From: Actinomyces timonensis DSM 23838
Lineage (GTDB): Bacteria; Actinomycetota; Actinomycetes; Actinomycetales; Actinomycetaceae
Direction of reading: 5' to 3'
Length of the DNA: 47,220 bases
Assembly (NCBI RefSeq): GCF_000295095.1
Contig: NZ_JH806632.1
Location: 1,336,068 to 1,383,287 of the forward strand
The first letter of the stretch is position 1; the number at the start of each line of letters is the position of its first letter. Shown one piece after another: positions 18,954-27,810 of the stretch. The notes below the pieces were generated by a model. That model was not told the DNA's origin. It worked only from the letters and a program-made list of their open reading frames with translations, and ran no database searches. The translations under genes were made by a program, and so were the position numbers.

Positions 18954-21194
18954 ATGGCAACCCAGGACACCCAGGCCCCTCAGGACTCCGCCGCCCCCCA
19001 GGGCGACGGCGCCCCCGACCGCCCGAGCATCGCCTTCCACTCCGCCTACGACCAGGGCTTCGCGCGCGTCGCCGCCGTCACCCTGCCCGTCGTCCCCGGC
19101 AACCCTGGCAAGAACGCCGCCGCCATCATCGACCAGGCCCGCGCGCTGGGGGAGGAGGGCGTCTGCCTCGCCGCCTTCCCCGAGCTGTGCCTGACCGGCT
19201 ACGCCATCGACGACCTCCTCCACGCCGAGGTCCTCCTCGACGAGACCCTTGCCGCCATCGAGGCCATCCGGGCCGCGAGCGAGGGATTCCTGCCGGCCGT
19301 CGTCGTCGGCGCCCCGATCCGCCTGGGCAACCGGCTGTTCAACTGCGCCGTCGTCATCGCCGGCGGGGCCGTGCGCGGCGTCGCCCCCAAGTCCTACCTG
19401 CCCACCTACCGCGAGTTCTACGAGACCCGGCACTTCGCGGCCGGCGACGCCCCCGAGTGCGCCGAGCGCCGCGCGGTCCTGAGGGGGGTGCGGGGGCCGG
19501 GCGGCACCGGTGATTCCAGCACTGCTGGCGGCACAGGAAGCGCTGGCGCAAGTGTGCCCTTCGGCCCCAATCTGCTCTTCGACGTCGCCGACGTCCCCGG
19601 CCTCACCTTCCACGTGGAGGTCTGCGAGGACATGTGGGTTCCCGTCCCGCCGTCGTCCGTGGCCGCGCTCGCGGGCGCCACGGTGCTGCTCAACATCTCC
19701 TCCTCGCCGATCACCGTCGGCCGCGCCGAGGACCGCCATCTCATGGCGCGCTCCTCATCGGCGCGGGGCCTGGCCGCCTACGTCTACGCCGCGGCCGGGC
19801 AGGGCGAGTCCAGCACCGATCTGGCCTGGGACGGCCAGACCATGATCTACGAGAACGGCGAGCTGCTCGGATCCTCCGAGCGCTTCCCCGACGGGCCGAG
19901 GGCCACCATCGCCGACGTCGACATCGAGGGGATGCGCGCCGAGCGCCTGCGCCAGGGGACCTTCGAGGACAACGCCCGCACCCTGGCGCGCGCCGCCGGG
20001 GGAGCGGCCCCAGGGCCCGCCTCCTTCACCGACCCGCGCGCCTTCGAGCGCATCGAGATCCCCGCCGTCGACCTGCGCGCCCCCCGGACGGATATCGGAC
20101 TGCGGCGGCGCGTGGACCGCTTCCCCTTCGTTCCCGACGACCCTGCCCGCCTGGCGCAGGACTGCTACGAGGCCTACAACATCCAGGTCGAGGCGCTTGT
20201 CCAGCGCCTGCGCGCCATCGGCAACCCGACAATCGTCATCGGCGTCTCCGGGGGCCTGGACTCCACCCAGGCGCTCATCGTGGCGGCGCGCGCCATGGAC
20301 CGGCTCGGCCGGCCCCGCTCGGACATCCTGGCCTACACGATGCCCGGCTTCGCCACGAGCGCCACCACCCGCCGCAATGCCGAGGACCTTGCCGTGGGCC
20401 TGGGCTGCTCCTTCTCCGAGCTCGACATCCGCCCCACCGCCACGCAGATGCTCACCGAGATGGGCCACCCCTACGGGCGCGGCGAGCGCGGCCCGGAGGT
20501 CTACGACGTCACCTTCGAGAACGTCCAGGCCGGGCTGCGCACCGACTTCCTGTTCCGCATCGCCAACGCCCGGGGCGGGATCGTGCTCGGAACGGGAGAC
20601 CTCTCCGAGCTGGCGCTGGGCTGGTGCACCTTCGGCGTGGGCGACCACATGGCCCACTACGGGGTCAACGCCGGGATCCCCAAGACCCTCATCCAGCACC
20701 TCATCCGCTGGGTGGTGGCCGAGCAGATCTTCGACGACGCCGTCGGGCGCACGCTGCTGTCCATCCTCGACACCGAGATCAGTCCCGAGCTGGTGCCCGG
20801 CAGCGAGGACGAGCCCATGCAGTCCACCCAGTCGCGGATCGGCCCCTACGCCCTGCAGGACTTCACCCTGTGGCACGTGCTGCGCCGGGGCTCGCGGCCC
20901 AGCCGCATCGCCTTCCTGGCGGAGAAGGCGTGGGCCGATGCCTCCGAGGGCGACTGGCCGCAGGGGCTGCCCGAGGCGGACCGGGTGGCCTACTCGCTGC
21001 CGGAGATCCGGCGCTGGGAGCTGCTGTTCCTCAAGCGCTTCTTCGCCAACCAGTTCAAGCGCTCGACCCTGCCCAACGGCCCGAAGGTCGTGGCCGGGGG
21101 CTCGCTGTCCCCCCGCGGGGACTGGCGCATGCCCTCCGACGTCAGCGGCGCCGCCTGGATCGCCGAGCTGGAGCGCAACGTCCCCGAGGCCTAG
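18954..21194 (+). CDS. nadE: Glutamine-dependent NAD+ synthetase
   Basis: NadE amidates nicotinate adenine dinucleotide to NAD+, using ammonia from glutamine. The N-terminal nitrilase-like glutaminase has Glu77 (AAFPELCLTG), Lys146 (APKSYLP) and Cys224 (EVCEDMW). The C-terminal synthetase has the P-loop SGGLDST at 432-438 and late motifs GTGDLSELALGWCTFGVGDH and FKRSTLPNGPKV. At 746 residues it is longer than the usual 680, owing to an acidic N-terminal extension and a Gly/Ser/Thr-rich insert near 180-205. ATG 18954 has only a weak purine-rich upstream sequence. It is followed by the dispersed-repeat hairpin at 21230. Confidence 0.97.
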   Translation: MATQDTQAPQDSAAPQGDGAPDRPSIAFHSAYDQGFARVAAVTLPVVPGNPGKNAAAIIDQARALGEEGVCLAAFPELCLTGYAIDDLLHAEVLLDETLAAIEAIRAASEGFLPAVVVGAPIRLGNRLFNCAVVIAGGAVRGVAPKSYLPTYREFYETRHFAAGDAPECAERRAVLRGVRGPGGTGDSSTAGGTGSAGASVPFGPNLLFDVADVPGLTFHVEVCEDMWVPVPPSSVAALAGATVLLNISSSPITVGRAEDRHLMARSSSARGLAAYVYAAAGQGESSTDLAWDGQTMIYENGELLGSSERFPDGPRATIADVDIEGMRAERLRQGTFEDNARTLARAAGGAAPGPASFTDPRAFERIEIPAVDLRAPRTDIGLRRRVDRFPFVPDDPARLAQDCYEAYNIQVEALVQRLRAIGNPTIVIGVSGGLDSTQALIVAARAMDRLGRPRSDILAYTMPGFATSATTRRNAEDLAVGLGCSFSELDIRPTATQMLTEMGHPYGRGERGPEVYDVTFENVQAGLRTDFLFRIANARGGIVLGTGDLSELALGWCTFGVGDHMAHYGVNAGIPKTLIQHLIRWVVAEQIFDDAVGRTLLSILDTEISPELVPGSEDEPMQSTQSRIGPYALQDFTLWHVLRRGSRPSRIAFLAEKAWADASEGDWPQGLPEADRVAYSLPEIRRWELLFLKRFFANQFKRSTLPNGPKVVAGGSLSPRGDWRMPSDVSGAAWIAELERNVPEA

Positions 21195-21229
21195 CCCGTG
21201 CCCTTCTCCCCACCCCCGCTCCCCCTTTG

Positions 21230-21310
21230 CCGAGACCGGGCGATCAGCACGGCGAGATTCCGATCTGTGGAAAACCGCCCGGTTTCGCGGTGCTGTTCGC
21301 CCGGTCTCGG
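21230..21310. repeat. Dispersed 3'-end motif, copy 1, with inverted partner
   Basis: 21230-21259 carries the motif with core CGAGACCGGGCGATCAGCAC and continuation GGCGAGATT. 21287-21310 is its reverse complement over 24 bases with two mismatches, so the segment can fold into a long hairpin. It begins 35 bases after the nadE stop. The same motif occurs at 39922-39952 and, inverted with four changes in 28 bases, at 43007-43034, each time just after a gene's stop and in that gene's direction. The hairpin could also terminate nadE transcription. Confidence 0.8.
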
Positions 21311-21594
21311 TGAGGGGTGGGGTCGGAAACTGAGAGGAAGGCTCGCTGTGTGACGAAGATCATAGTTAGCGATGAAGGTGATGGGCAGGGGCTGTGACCC
21401 ACGCAATATCGCCGATGTGCTGGGCGTCTCATTGCTAACGTTCTCCCACTCGCGTTACTAACGCTTGTTAACGCCTGCCTGATCGGGTGTCATCTCGTCG
21501 CATTCGCGCGGAATCGCGCCTATCGTCCGCCTCACCACACCGTTCGCCGGTGGCGGAGATCCCCGCGACCGGCCCGACTGGAAGGCGGTTATCC
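21311..21594 (+). promoter_or_regulatory. Upstream region of the PTS operon with repeated TAACG boxes
   Basis: This leader is less GC-rich than the coding sequence. It holds three direct boxes GCTAACG (21434-21440), ACTAACG (21457-21463) and GTTAACG (21467-21473), and an inverted half-box GTTAGCG at 21365-21371. The clustering before the first PTS gene suggests binding of a regulator that controls the operon. The regulator is not identified. Confidence 0.45.
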
Positions 21595-22038
21595 GTGGTT
21601 TCCGTGATCATCGCTGCTCATGGGCACATGGCTGAGGGGCTGCTCGGCTCCTCCGCCATGATCGTCGGTCCCAGCGACGACGTCGTCGCCGTCACCTTCG
21701 AGCAATCGGAGGGGCCCGACGACCTCCTCGCCAAGTACGCCGCTGCCGTCGAGGCCTCAACCTCCGAGCAGCACCTCATCCTGTGCGACCTCTTCGGAGG
21801 AAGCCCCTACAACGCCGCGGCGCGCTTCGCGGCGGAGCGCCCCGACGCAGACGTCGTCTCCGGCGCCAACCTGCCGATGCTCGTCGAGGTCCTCGCCCGC
21901 CGTATGGCCGGCGCCGACCTGCCCGAGCTCGTCGAGGTCGCGCGCACCGCCGGCAAGGCCGGCATCAAGATCCTCTCCGAGGAGTTCACCCCCACCACAA
22001 CCCCCACTATCTCTGACGACGAAGGAGACGAGCTCTGA
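21595..22038 (+). CDS. PTS mannose-family EIIA component
   Basis: EIIA accepts phosphate from HPr and passes it to EIIB. The 147-residue EIIA-man domain starts VVSVIIAAHGHMAEGLLGS, with active-site His9, and contains LCDLFGGSPYNAAAR, a family signature. GTG 21595 is chosen because GGAAGG lies 9 bases upstream; the longer frame is Ser/Arg-rich and not family-like. The stop overlaps the next ATG (TGATG). It is the first of four PTS genes. Mannose-family systems carry mannose, glucose, amino sugars, gluconate or sorbose, and the substrate cannot be fixed here. Confidence 0.93.
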   Translation: MVSVIIAAHGHMAEGLLGSSAMIVGPSDDVVAVTFEQSEGPDDLLAKYAAAVEASTSEQHLILCDLFGGSPYNAAARFAAERPDADVVSGANLPMLVEVLARRMAGADLPELVEVARTAGKAGIKILSEEFTPTTTPTISDDEGDEL

Positions 22039-22529
22039 TGGACATCAAGCTCCTGCGCATCGATTCCCGCCTGGTTCACGGACAGGTCGCCAACAACTGG
22101 GCAGGCTCCCTGGGCGCCGAGGCCATCCTCGCGGTCTCGGACAGCGCCGCCAACGACGAGCTGCGCAAGTCCCTGCTCCTCCAGACCGGCGGCGGCAAGG
22201 TCAAGGTCTACGTCCTGGGCGTGGAGAAGGCGGCCCGCGTCTACAAGAACCCCAAGTACGCCTCCCTCAAGGCCATCATCGTCGTCGAGACGCCGGCGGA
22301 CATCGTCCGCCTCCTCGACCTCGGCATCGAGGCCAGCGAGGTCAACGTCGGCGGCATGACCTTCAAGCAGGGCACCTCCCAGGTCTCCCAGGCCGTCTAC
22401 GCCTCCCCCGAGGATGTCGCCGCGTTCGCGGAGATCGACTCGCGCGGCATCCCGCAGTACATCCAGCAGGTCCCCTCCACGGGACGCTCCGACCTCATGC
22501 CCGCCCTCAAAGCGAAGGGAATGCTGTGA
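22038..22529 (+). CDS. PTS mannose-family EIIB component
   Basis: EIIB carries the phosphate to the incoming sugar. The 163-residue domain begins MDIKLLRIDSRLVHGQVANNW, with the phosphorylated His14 in the family motif R-L-V-H-G-Q-V. It also has VIVVETPADIVRLLDLG and NVGGMTFKQGTSQVS, characteristic of EIIB of the mannose/sorbose group. The start overlaps the EIIA stop by one base, so translation is coupled. EIIA and EIIB are separate proteins here, unlike the fused ManX of E. coli. Confidence 0.95.
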   Translation: MDIKLLRIDSRLVHGQVANNWAGSLGAEAILAVSDSAANDELRKSLLLQTGGGKVKVYVLGVEKAARVYKNPKYASLKAIIVVETPADIVRLLDLGIEASEVNVGGMTFKQGTSQVSQAVYASPEDVAAFAEIDSRGIPQYIQQVPSTGRSDLMPALKAKGML

Positions 22530-22568
22530 GGCCGGCCCCGAGCCGCCTCGCATGAGAAAGGTTCTGCC

Positions 22569-23504
22569 ATGCATGACATCTCCACGTTCCAGATCATTCT
22601 GGTCACCATCGTCGCCTTCGTCGCGGGCATGGGGAGCGTCCTCGACGAGCGCCAGTTCCACCGGCCCCTCGTCGCCTGCACCCTGACGGGATTCGCCCTG
22701 GGGCAGCCCACCGTCGGCATCGTCGTCGGGGGCACCCTGGAGCTCATCGCTCTGGGCTGGATGAACGTCGGCGCCGCGATGGCCCCTGACGCCGCCCTGG
22801 CCTCGACTGTCTCCACCGTCATCGCGGTCGCCTCGATGGACGGCGCGGGCGGCACGAAGGCAGCCATCGACGCCGCCATCAGCGTCGCCGTGCCACTGGC
22901 CGTCGCTGGCCAAGCGCTGACCATCTTCGTGCGAACCATCGCCGTGTTCTTCGCCCACCAAGCCGACCGGTACGCCAAGCAAGCGAACTACCGCGGCATC
23001 GCCATCATGCACTTCACCGCCCTGTTCCTCCAGGGCCTGCGCGTGGCCGTGCCCACCGCGATCGTCGCCGCACTGGCCTCCGGTGACGCCGTCCACCGCG
23101 CGCTGGACGCCATCCCCGAGGTCATCACCAAGGGACTGGGGATCGCCGGTGGATTCATCGTCGTCGTCGGATACGCGATGGTCATCAACATGATGAAGGC
23201 GCGCAAGCTCATGCCCTTCTTCTTCCTGGGCTTCGTCTTCGCCACCTTCGCCACGACGATCGCCGGCAATGGATCCGTCTCCGACCCCCAGGGCGCTGGG
23301 GACATGGCGAACTGGGTCCTCAAGGTCATGCCGACGGGCGTGACGCTGGTGGGCCTGGGCATCATCGGCGCTTGCCTCGCCGTCATCTACACCCAGCTCA
23401 ACCCCGAGTTCGCCAAGCCGGCTCCCTCGTCCCAGCCGGCCCCCGTGGCCGCTGGAAACGGCGCCGCCTACGCGGACGACGACCTCGACGACGAGCTCGA
23501 CTGA
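22569..23504 (+). CDS. PTS mannose-family EIIC component
   Basis: EIIC is one of the two membrane subunits that form the sugar channel. The 311 residues include about eight hydrophobic segments, among them FQIILVTIVAFVAGMGSVLD and VGIVVGGTLELIALGWMNVG. The latter contains the family's GGxxELxxLGxxxVG signature. The C-terminus is a polar tail rich in Ala, Pro and Asp. GAAAGG lies upstream of ATG 22569. It sits 39 bases after EIIB and ends 19 bases before the EIID start. Confidence 0.94.
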   Translation: MHDISTFQIILVTIVAFVAGMGSVLDERQFHRPLVACTLTGFALGQPTVGIVVGGTLELIALGWMNVGAAMAPDAALASTVSTVIAVASMDGAGGTKAAIDAAISVAVPLAVAGQALTIFVRTIAVFFAHQADRYAKQANYRGIAIMHFTALFLQGLRVAVPTAIVAALASGDAVHRALDAIPEVITKGLGIAGGFIVVVGYAMVINMMKARKLMPFFFLGFVFATFATTIAGNGSVSDPQGAGDMANWVLKVMPTGVTLVGLGIIGACLAVIYTQLNPEFAKPAPSSQPAPVAAGNGAAYADDDLDDELD

Positions 23505-23523
23505 GCGAATGGAGAACGTGATC

Positions 23524-24375
23524 ATGACTTCCACCACGACCGCCGCCCCGGAGCGCTCGCTGACCAACAGGGACCTGCGGTCCATGTACTGGCGCTCGAC
23601 GACCCTCCTGGGCTCGTTCAACTTCGAGCGCATGCAGGCCATGGGCTTCTGCCTCACCCTCATGCCCGCGATCAAGAAGGTCTACAAGGACGACAAGGCC
23701 GCGCAGGCCGCCGCCCTCGAGCGCCACTTGGAGTTCTACAACACCCAGCCCTGGGTCTCGTCCGTCGTCTTCGGCGTCACCGCCGCCATGGAGGAGCAGC
23801 GCGCCAAGGGCGAGCCCATCGGCGATGACACCATCACCAACGTCAAGATCGGCCTCATGGGACCGCTCGCCGGAGTCGGCGACCCGATCTACTGGGGAAC
23901 CGCCCGTCCCGTCCTGGCGGCCCTGGGCGCCTCGCTGGCGCTCAACGGCTCCATCGTGGGACCACTGCTGTTCTTCCTGGGCATCAATGTCCTGCGCGTG
24001 GTCACGCGCTGGTACGGCCTCAAGCTCGGCTACGAGCGCGGTACCGCGATGGTTGCCGATGTCGGAGGGGGCCAGCTCAAGAAGATCACCCAGATGGCCG
24101 CCGTCATGGGTCTGTTCGTCATGGGCGCCCTGGTCTCGAAGTGGACCACGATCAACTTCCCGGCCGTGGTCAGCTCGGTCGAGGACAAGGACACCGGCAT
24201 CGTCACCGACACCACGCTGCAGACGGTCCTCGACCAGTTGCTGCCCGGAGCGGCCGCCCTGGGTCTCACCTTCCTGTGCATGTGGCTGCTCAACAAGAAG
24301 GTCAACGCGCTGTGGATCATCCTCGGCATGTTCGTCGTTGGCATTCTCGGCGCCTGGTCCGGCTTCCTCGGCTGA
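23524..24375 (+). CDS. PTS mannose-family EIID component
   Basis: EIID is the second membrane subunit, found only in the mannose family. The 283-residue protein has the cytoplasmic region LGSFNFERMQAMGFCLTLMP and the signature MGPLAGVGDPIYWGTARPVL, followed by several membrane segments and a hydrophobic C-terminus. ATG 23524 (MTSTTTAAP) is chosen over 23509 because GGAGAA at 23512-23517 gives normal spacing to it. A strong hairpin (24405-24442) follows, so the four genes form the core transcription unit. Confidence 0.94.
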   Translation: MTSTTTAAPERSLTNRDLRSMYWRSTTLLGSFNFERMQAMGFCLTLMPAIKKVYKDDKAAQAAALERHLEFYNTQPWVSSVVFGVTAAMEEQRAKGEPIGDDTITNVKIGLMGPLAGVGDPIYWGTARPVLAALGASLALNGSIVGPLLFFLGINVLRVVTRWYGLKLGYERGTAMVADVGGGQLKKITQMAAVMGLFVMGALVSKWTTINFPAVVSSVEDKDTGIVTDTTLQTVLDQLLPGAAALGLTFLCMWLLNKKVNALWIILGMFVVGILGAWSGFLG

Positions 24376-24404
24376 GCCGGGCAGCCGCCCTCATGCCCTA
24401 GGCT

Positions 24405-24442
24405 GCGAGGGGCGCGGGGAGCACCGCTCCCGCGCCCCTCGC
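24405..24442 (+). terminator. Terminator hairpin after the PTS operon
   Basis: An approximately 17-bp stem with a single bulged G (GCGAGGGGCGCGGGGAGC at 24405-24422 against 24426-24442) and a 3-base loop. It separates the PTS genes from the Cof-type phosphatase, which may be expressed by read-through or on its own. Confidence 0.75.
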
Positions 24443-24523
24443 GCGCGTCCTGGCACCGCCGCCCGCGCCAGACCCGCCAGCCCTGAGATCCGATATTCCA
24501 GCCAGAAGCCCAACGGAGGGCCC

Positions 24524-25321
24524 ATGCGCCGCCTCATCGTCACCGACCTCGACTCCACCATCATCTTCAACCGCGGCGTCTCCCCGGCCGACCGCGAGGC
24601 CATGGGGCGATGGCGGGCCGCCGGCAACCTGCTCGCCGTCGACACCGGCAAATCCATCTTCGCCACGCGCGGCGTCCTGGAGCCCGCGGGCGTCCGCTTC
24701 GACTACGGCATCGTCTTCACCGGCGCCGTCCTCATCGACGGCGACTACCAGGTCCTCGCGGCCCGCTACCTCCCCGACGGCGTCGCCCGCGCCGTCGCCG
24801 AGGACACCGCCGACCTGCCGGGCGTGTCCACCTACGCCACCACCATCACCCAGGACTACATCCTGTCCGACAACAACGGCGATGTGTCCTCCATCCTCCA
24901 GGTCTTCGAGCCCATGACCGCAGCGCAGATGGGCGAGCACCGCTTCATCGGCGTGCCGCTGCGCGTCACCGACGACTTCCTGCGCGAGCGCATCGAGATC
25001 GAGGCCGCCGAGCGCTGGGGCGCGGGGATCGAGTGCCATCGCAACCTGGAGTTCCTCGACATCGTGCCGACCGGATCCTCCAAGGGCGGAGGGCTCGCCG
25101 AGCTTCTCGCGGGTCCCCTGGCGGCGCTCCGGGCCTCCGAGGGTCTCGAAGTGTGGACTCTCGGGGACTCCTACAACGACGTCTCCATGCACGCCCTCGC
25201 CGACCACCCCATCACCCTGCCGTGGGCCCCGCCCGAGGTGAGCCAGGCCTGCGAGCGCGTCGTCGGCTCCATGGCGGAGCTCATCGACGGCCTTCTCCGG
25301 CAAGGGCCCCAGACTTCCTAG
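24524..25321 (+). CDS. Cof-type HAD-IIB family phosphatase
   Basis: This is a cytoplasmic sugar-phosphate phosphatase of HAD class IIB, 265 residues. Motif I is DLDSTIIF (Asp8, Asp10), motif II is the Thr in VDTGKS, the conserved Lys is in GSSKGGGLAELL, and motif IV is TLGDSYNDVSMHALAD. The C2-type cap lies between motifs II and III. CGGAGGG ends 3 bases before ATG 24524. Its place behind a sugar PTS suggests it dephosphorylates a PTS-derived sugar phosphate and so prevents sugar-phosphate stress; that is inferred. Confidence 0.9.
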   Translation: MRRLIVTDLDSTIIFNRGVSPADREAMGRWRAAGNLLAVDTGKSIFATRGVLEPAGVRFDYGIVFTGAVLIDGDYQVLAARYLPDGVARAVAEDTADLPGVSTYATTITQDYILSDNNGDVSSILQVFEPMTAAQMGEHRFIGVPLRVTDDFLRERIEIEAAERWGAGIECHRNLEFLDIVPTGSSKGGGLAELLAGPLAALRASEGLEVWTLGDSYNDVSMHALADHPITLPWAPPEVSQACERVVGSMAELIDGLLRQGPQTS

Positions 25322-25359
25322 GATGTGACGATCGTCATCATTTTGATATCCTCTGGGAT

Positions 25360-25989
25360 ATGACGCGACGCCGCATCTCCCTGATCCCCGCCCGGGCCCT
25401 CCCGGCCGCCATGACGGCGCTCATCGCCGTCGTCGGAGGGGCCGGATGCGCCGAGTCGACACCCGCCGCGGACTCCGGAACCTCGACGGCGGGTACCGCC
25501 CAGCCCGGCGCGGGGCTTCCCACGGAGCTGCGCACCGCCACATCGACCCCCGCCCCGCTCTCCACCGTCTCCGCATCCTCGCAGTGCACGGCGATGGACG
25601 GCGTCGTCTCGCAGGCCCTGGCCGATACCCCCGAGGGCCAGAAGTACACGGCTCTGGCCGCCTCAGGGGACTCCGTGGCCACGCAGCAGGCCTGGGAGGC
25701 CTTCGCCGGAGTGCTCGCATCGACCTACCGGGACCAGCTGACCAGCGCCGCCGGCTCCGACCCGACGGCCACCGCCGCGCTGACCTCCCTGGATACCTAT
25801 ACCAGCGTCAGCGGCAAGCTCTCCCGCGGCGAGATCGCCGAGTACGCGGACCCGGCCCAGGCCGAGGACGACATCAAGTCCGGGAGGACCCCGACGCCCA
25901 ACCCCGAGTACCAGACCGCAACCGACTCCCGGACCCAGGCGCAGATCACCCTCACGGGCTGCCTGTCGACCTGGCCGGTGGTCTTCTGA
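25360..25989 (+). CDS. Secreted lipoprotein of unknown function
   Basis: The 209-residue protein has a basic start (MTRRRISLIP), a hydrophobic core and a lipobox ending GGAGC (Cys near residue 30). A Thr/Pro/Ala linker follows, then a helical domain (from SSQCTAMDGVV) with two further Cys residues (in SSQCTAMD and LTGCLSTW) that could form a disulphide. I do not recognise the family. No Shine-Dalgarno is visible; TATCCT ends 7 bases before the ATG, which suggests a leaderless transcript. A short inverted repeat (ATATCC at 25346-25351 with GGATAT at 25356-25361) overlaps that start. Confidence 0.75.
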   Translation: MTRRRISLIPARALPAAMTALIAVVGGAGCAESTPAADSGTSTAGTAQPGAGLPTELRTATSTPAPLSTVSASSQCTAMDGVVSQALADTPEGQKYTALAASGDSVATQQAWEAFAGVLASTYRDQLTSAAGSDPTATAALTSLDTYTSVSGKLSRGEIAEYADPAQAEDDIKSGRTPTPNPEYQTATDSRTQAQITLTGCLSTWPVVF

Positions 25990-26086
25990 CACATCACCAT
26001 CCCACGCCCTGACACACGAAGCGCCCCGCAGAACCTCACCCAGCTGGCGCGATGGGGCGCCCGCCTCCCCACGAGAGAAGACACCT

Positions 26087-27634
26087 GTGCACTGGACACG
26101 GAGCACCACCCGCCGCCTCGCGGCCGCGGGCCTCGCCGCCGCCCTCTCCCTTCCCCTCGCCGCGCAGGCGAGCGCCGTCGACGACCCGGGGGCCACGCCG
26201 TCGCCCAGCGCCTCGGCGTCGGCCTCCCCTGCCGGAGATGAGAACCGCCTGGGGCCCGCGCCCTCGGAGCAGCCCGACCCCGCCGCCTCGGCCTCGGCAG
26301 CACCGACGAGCCCCGATGCGACTACCCCCGCCGGCGAGGAGGATCCCGACGCCGTCGCCGAGGCCGCAGTCGAGCCCTCCTCCTTCAACCCCGCCGGCAC
26401 CTGGGTCAAGGCTGGCTGGCGCTGGTGGTGGAAGAACCCCGATGGCAGCTTCCCCTACTCCCAGTGCGCTCCCATCAACTACGCCATCTACTGCTTCGAC
26501 GCCGAGGGGTACATGCGCACCGGCTGGTGGCGCGACGCCGCCGGCTGGCACTACAACCGCGACTCCGGCACTCAGTACACCGGCTGGCTCAGGGACCGCG
26601 GGCACTGGTACTACCTCGACACCTCCAGCGGCATCATGCGCACCGGCAGCCTCGTCGTCGGCGGGGCGCGCTACTTCCTGGACTCCGACGGCGCCATGGC
26701 GCTGGGATGGGTCAAGCACGCCGACGGCTGGCGCTACTACGCCCCCGCCACCGGCGCCATGGCCACCGGCTGGCTGGGCCTGGACGAGTGGTACTACATG
26801 GACCCCTCCAGCGGCGTCATGGCCACTGGGAGCCGGAGCATCGACGGCAAGACCTACTGGTTCTACGACTCTGGGGCCTGGTGGGCCTACTGGGCGCCGG
26901 CCTGGTTCCTCCAGCCCACCAACACCATCACCCCGTTGGGCGGCGCCAGCAACAACCTCACCAAGGGCATGAACGGCGTCAAGGTGAGGGTCGTGCAGCA
27001 GTCACTCGGCATGTGGAGCCCCTCGAAGCTCGCCTCGGTGGACGACGCCCTCATGTCCGCCGTCGCCAACTTCCAGAGCCGCGCCGGGCTGCCGCCCACC
27101 GGCGTCGTCGACAAGACCACCTGGGACGCCCTGGGCACCGGCTACGACTGGTTCGCCATCGAGGCCTACCACGCCACCCCCATCCGCCTGAGCGCCACCC
27201 GCGGCGAGCGCATCGAGGCGATGATCGGGTACGCGCAGAACCAGATCGGATCGAGCTACACCTGGGGCGGGGCAGGCCCCTACGCCCTGGGCTACGACTG
27301 CTCCGGGCTGGTCCTGCAGTCGCTCTACGCGGGCGGCCTCGACCCCCAGCCCATCAACACCCACCGGCACGCCTGGCCCGACTACCGCACCTCGCAGGAG
27401 CTCTTCCGCCATCCGAAGATGCAGCACATCCCGCTGTCCCAGCGCCAGCGCGGCGACCTCATCTTCTACGTCAACGGCTCGGGGACGATCACGCATGTGG
27501 CCATCTACCTCGGCGGTGACCAGGTGGTCCACACCGACTGGATGGGCAACCCCGCGCGCATCGAGCACATCACCGTCAGCTACGGCTGGGGCAACATCGT
27601 CGGCGACGTCGTGCGGCCCTTCCCGGAGAACTGA
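26087..27634 (+). CDS. Secreted NlpC/P60 peptidoglycan hydrolase with cell-wall-binding repeats
   Basis: The 515-residue export protein has a signal peptide (about 1-34, cleavage near AQASA), a Pro/Ala/Ser linker, and about seven repeats of choline-binding type (residues 105-270: GWWRDAAGWHYN, GWVKHADGWRYY, GWLGLDEWYYMD). A PG_binding_1 domain follows (about 290-350, NFQSRAGLPPTGVVDKTTW). The C-terminal NlpC/P60 endopeptidase has Cys405 (YDCSGLV), His470 (ITHVAIYLGG) and a third polar residue in VHTDW. It cleaves peptidoglycan stem peptides in cell separation or remodelling. A GTG start is used, and a strong terminator hairpin follows. Whether the repeats bind choline is unknown. Confidence 0.93.
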   Translation: MHWTRSTTRRLAAAGLAAALSLPLAAQASAVDDPGATPSPSASASASPAGDENRLGPAPSEQPDPAASASAAPTSPDATTPAGEEDPDAVAEAAVEPSSFNPAGTWVKAGWRWWWKNPDGSFPYSQCAPINYAIYCFDAEGYMRTGWWRDAAGWHYNRDSGTQYTGWLRDRGHWYYLDTSSGIMRTGSLVVGGARYFLDSDGAMALGWVKHADGWRYYAPATGAMATGWLGLDEWYYMDPSSGVMATGSRSIDGKTYWFYDSGAWWAYWAPAWFLQPTNTITPLGGASNNLTKGMNGVKVRVVQQSLGMWSPSKLASVDDALMSAVANFQSRAGLPPTGVVDKTTWDALGTGYDWFAIEAYHATPIRLSATRGERIEAMIGYAQNQIGSSYTWGGAGPYALGYDCSGLVLQSLYAGGLDPQPINTHRHAWPDYRTSQELFRHPKMQHIPLSQRQRGDLIFYVNGSGTITHVAIYLGGDQVVHTDWMGNPARIEHITVSYGWGNIVGDVVRPFPEN

Positions 27635-27668
27635 GCGGAGGGCCGCGCCGGCCACCCGCTGGAACGAC

Positions 27669-27705
27669 GAGGCGCCCCCGCCCTGGGCAAGGGCGGGGGC
27701 GCCTC
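27669..27705 (+). terminator. Terminator hairpin after the NlpC/P60 gene
   Basis: A perfect 16-bp stem (GAGGCGCCCCCGCCCT at 27669-27684 against 27690-27705) with a 5-base loop, between convergent genes. A tract of G-rich imperfect repeats (CGGGCTCGG-type, about 27715-27805) follows and contains nothing else recognised. Confidence 0.8.
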
Positions 27706-27810
27706 GCGCGCGGGAGCCGGGCTCGTAGCGGGCTCGGGCGGAGGCTCGAGCCCGGGCCCGGGGCTCGGCTCCGAGGCGCGGGCCCGGCTCGGGCTCGGCT
27801 CTCGTGGAGC

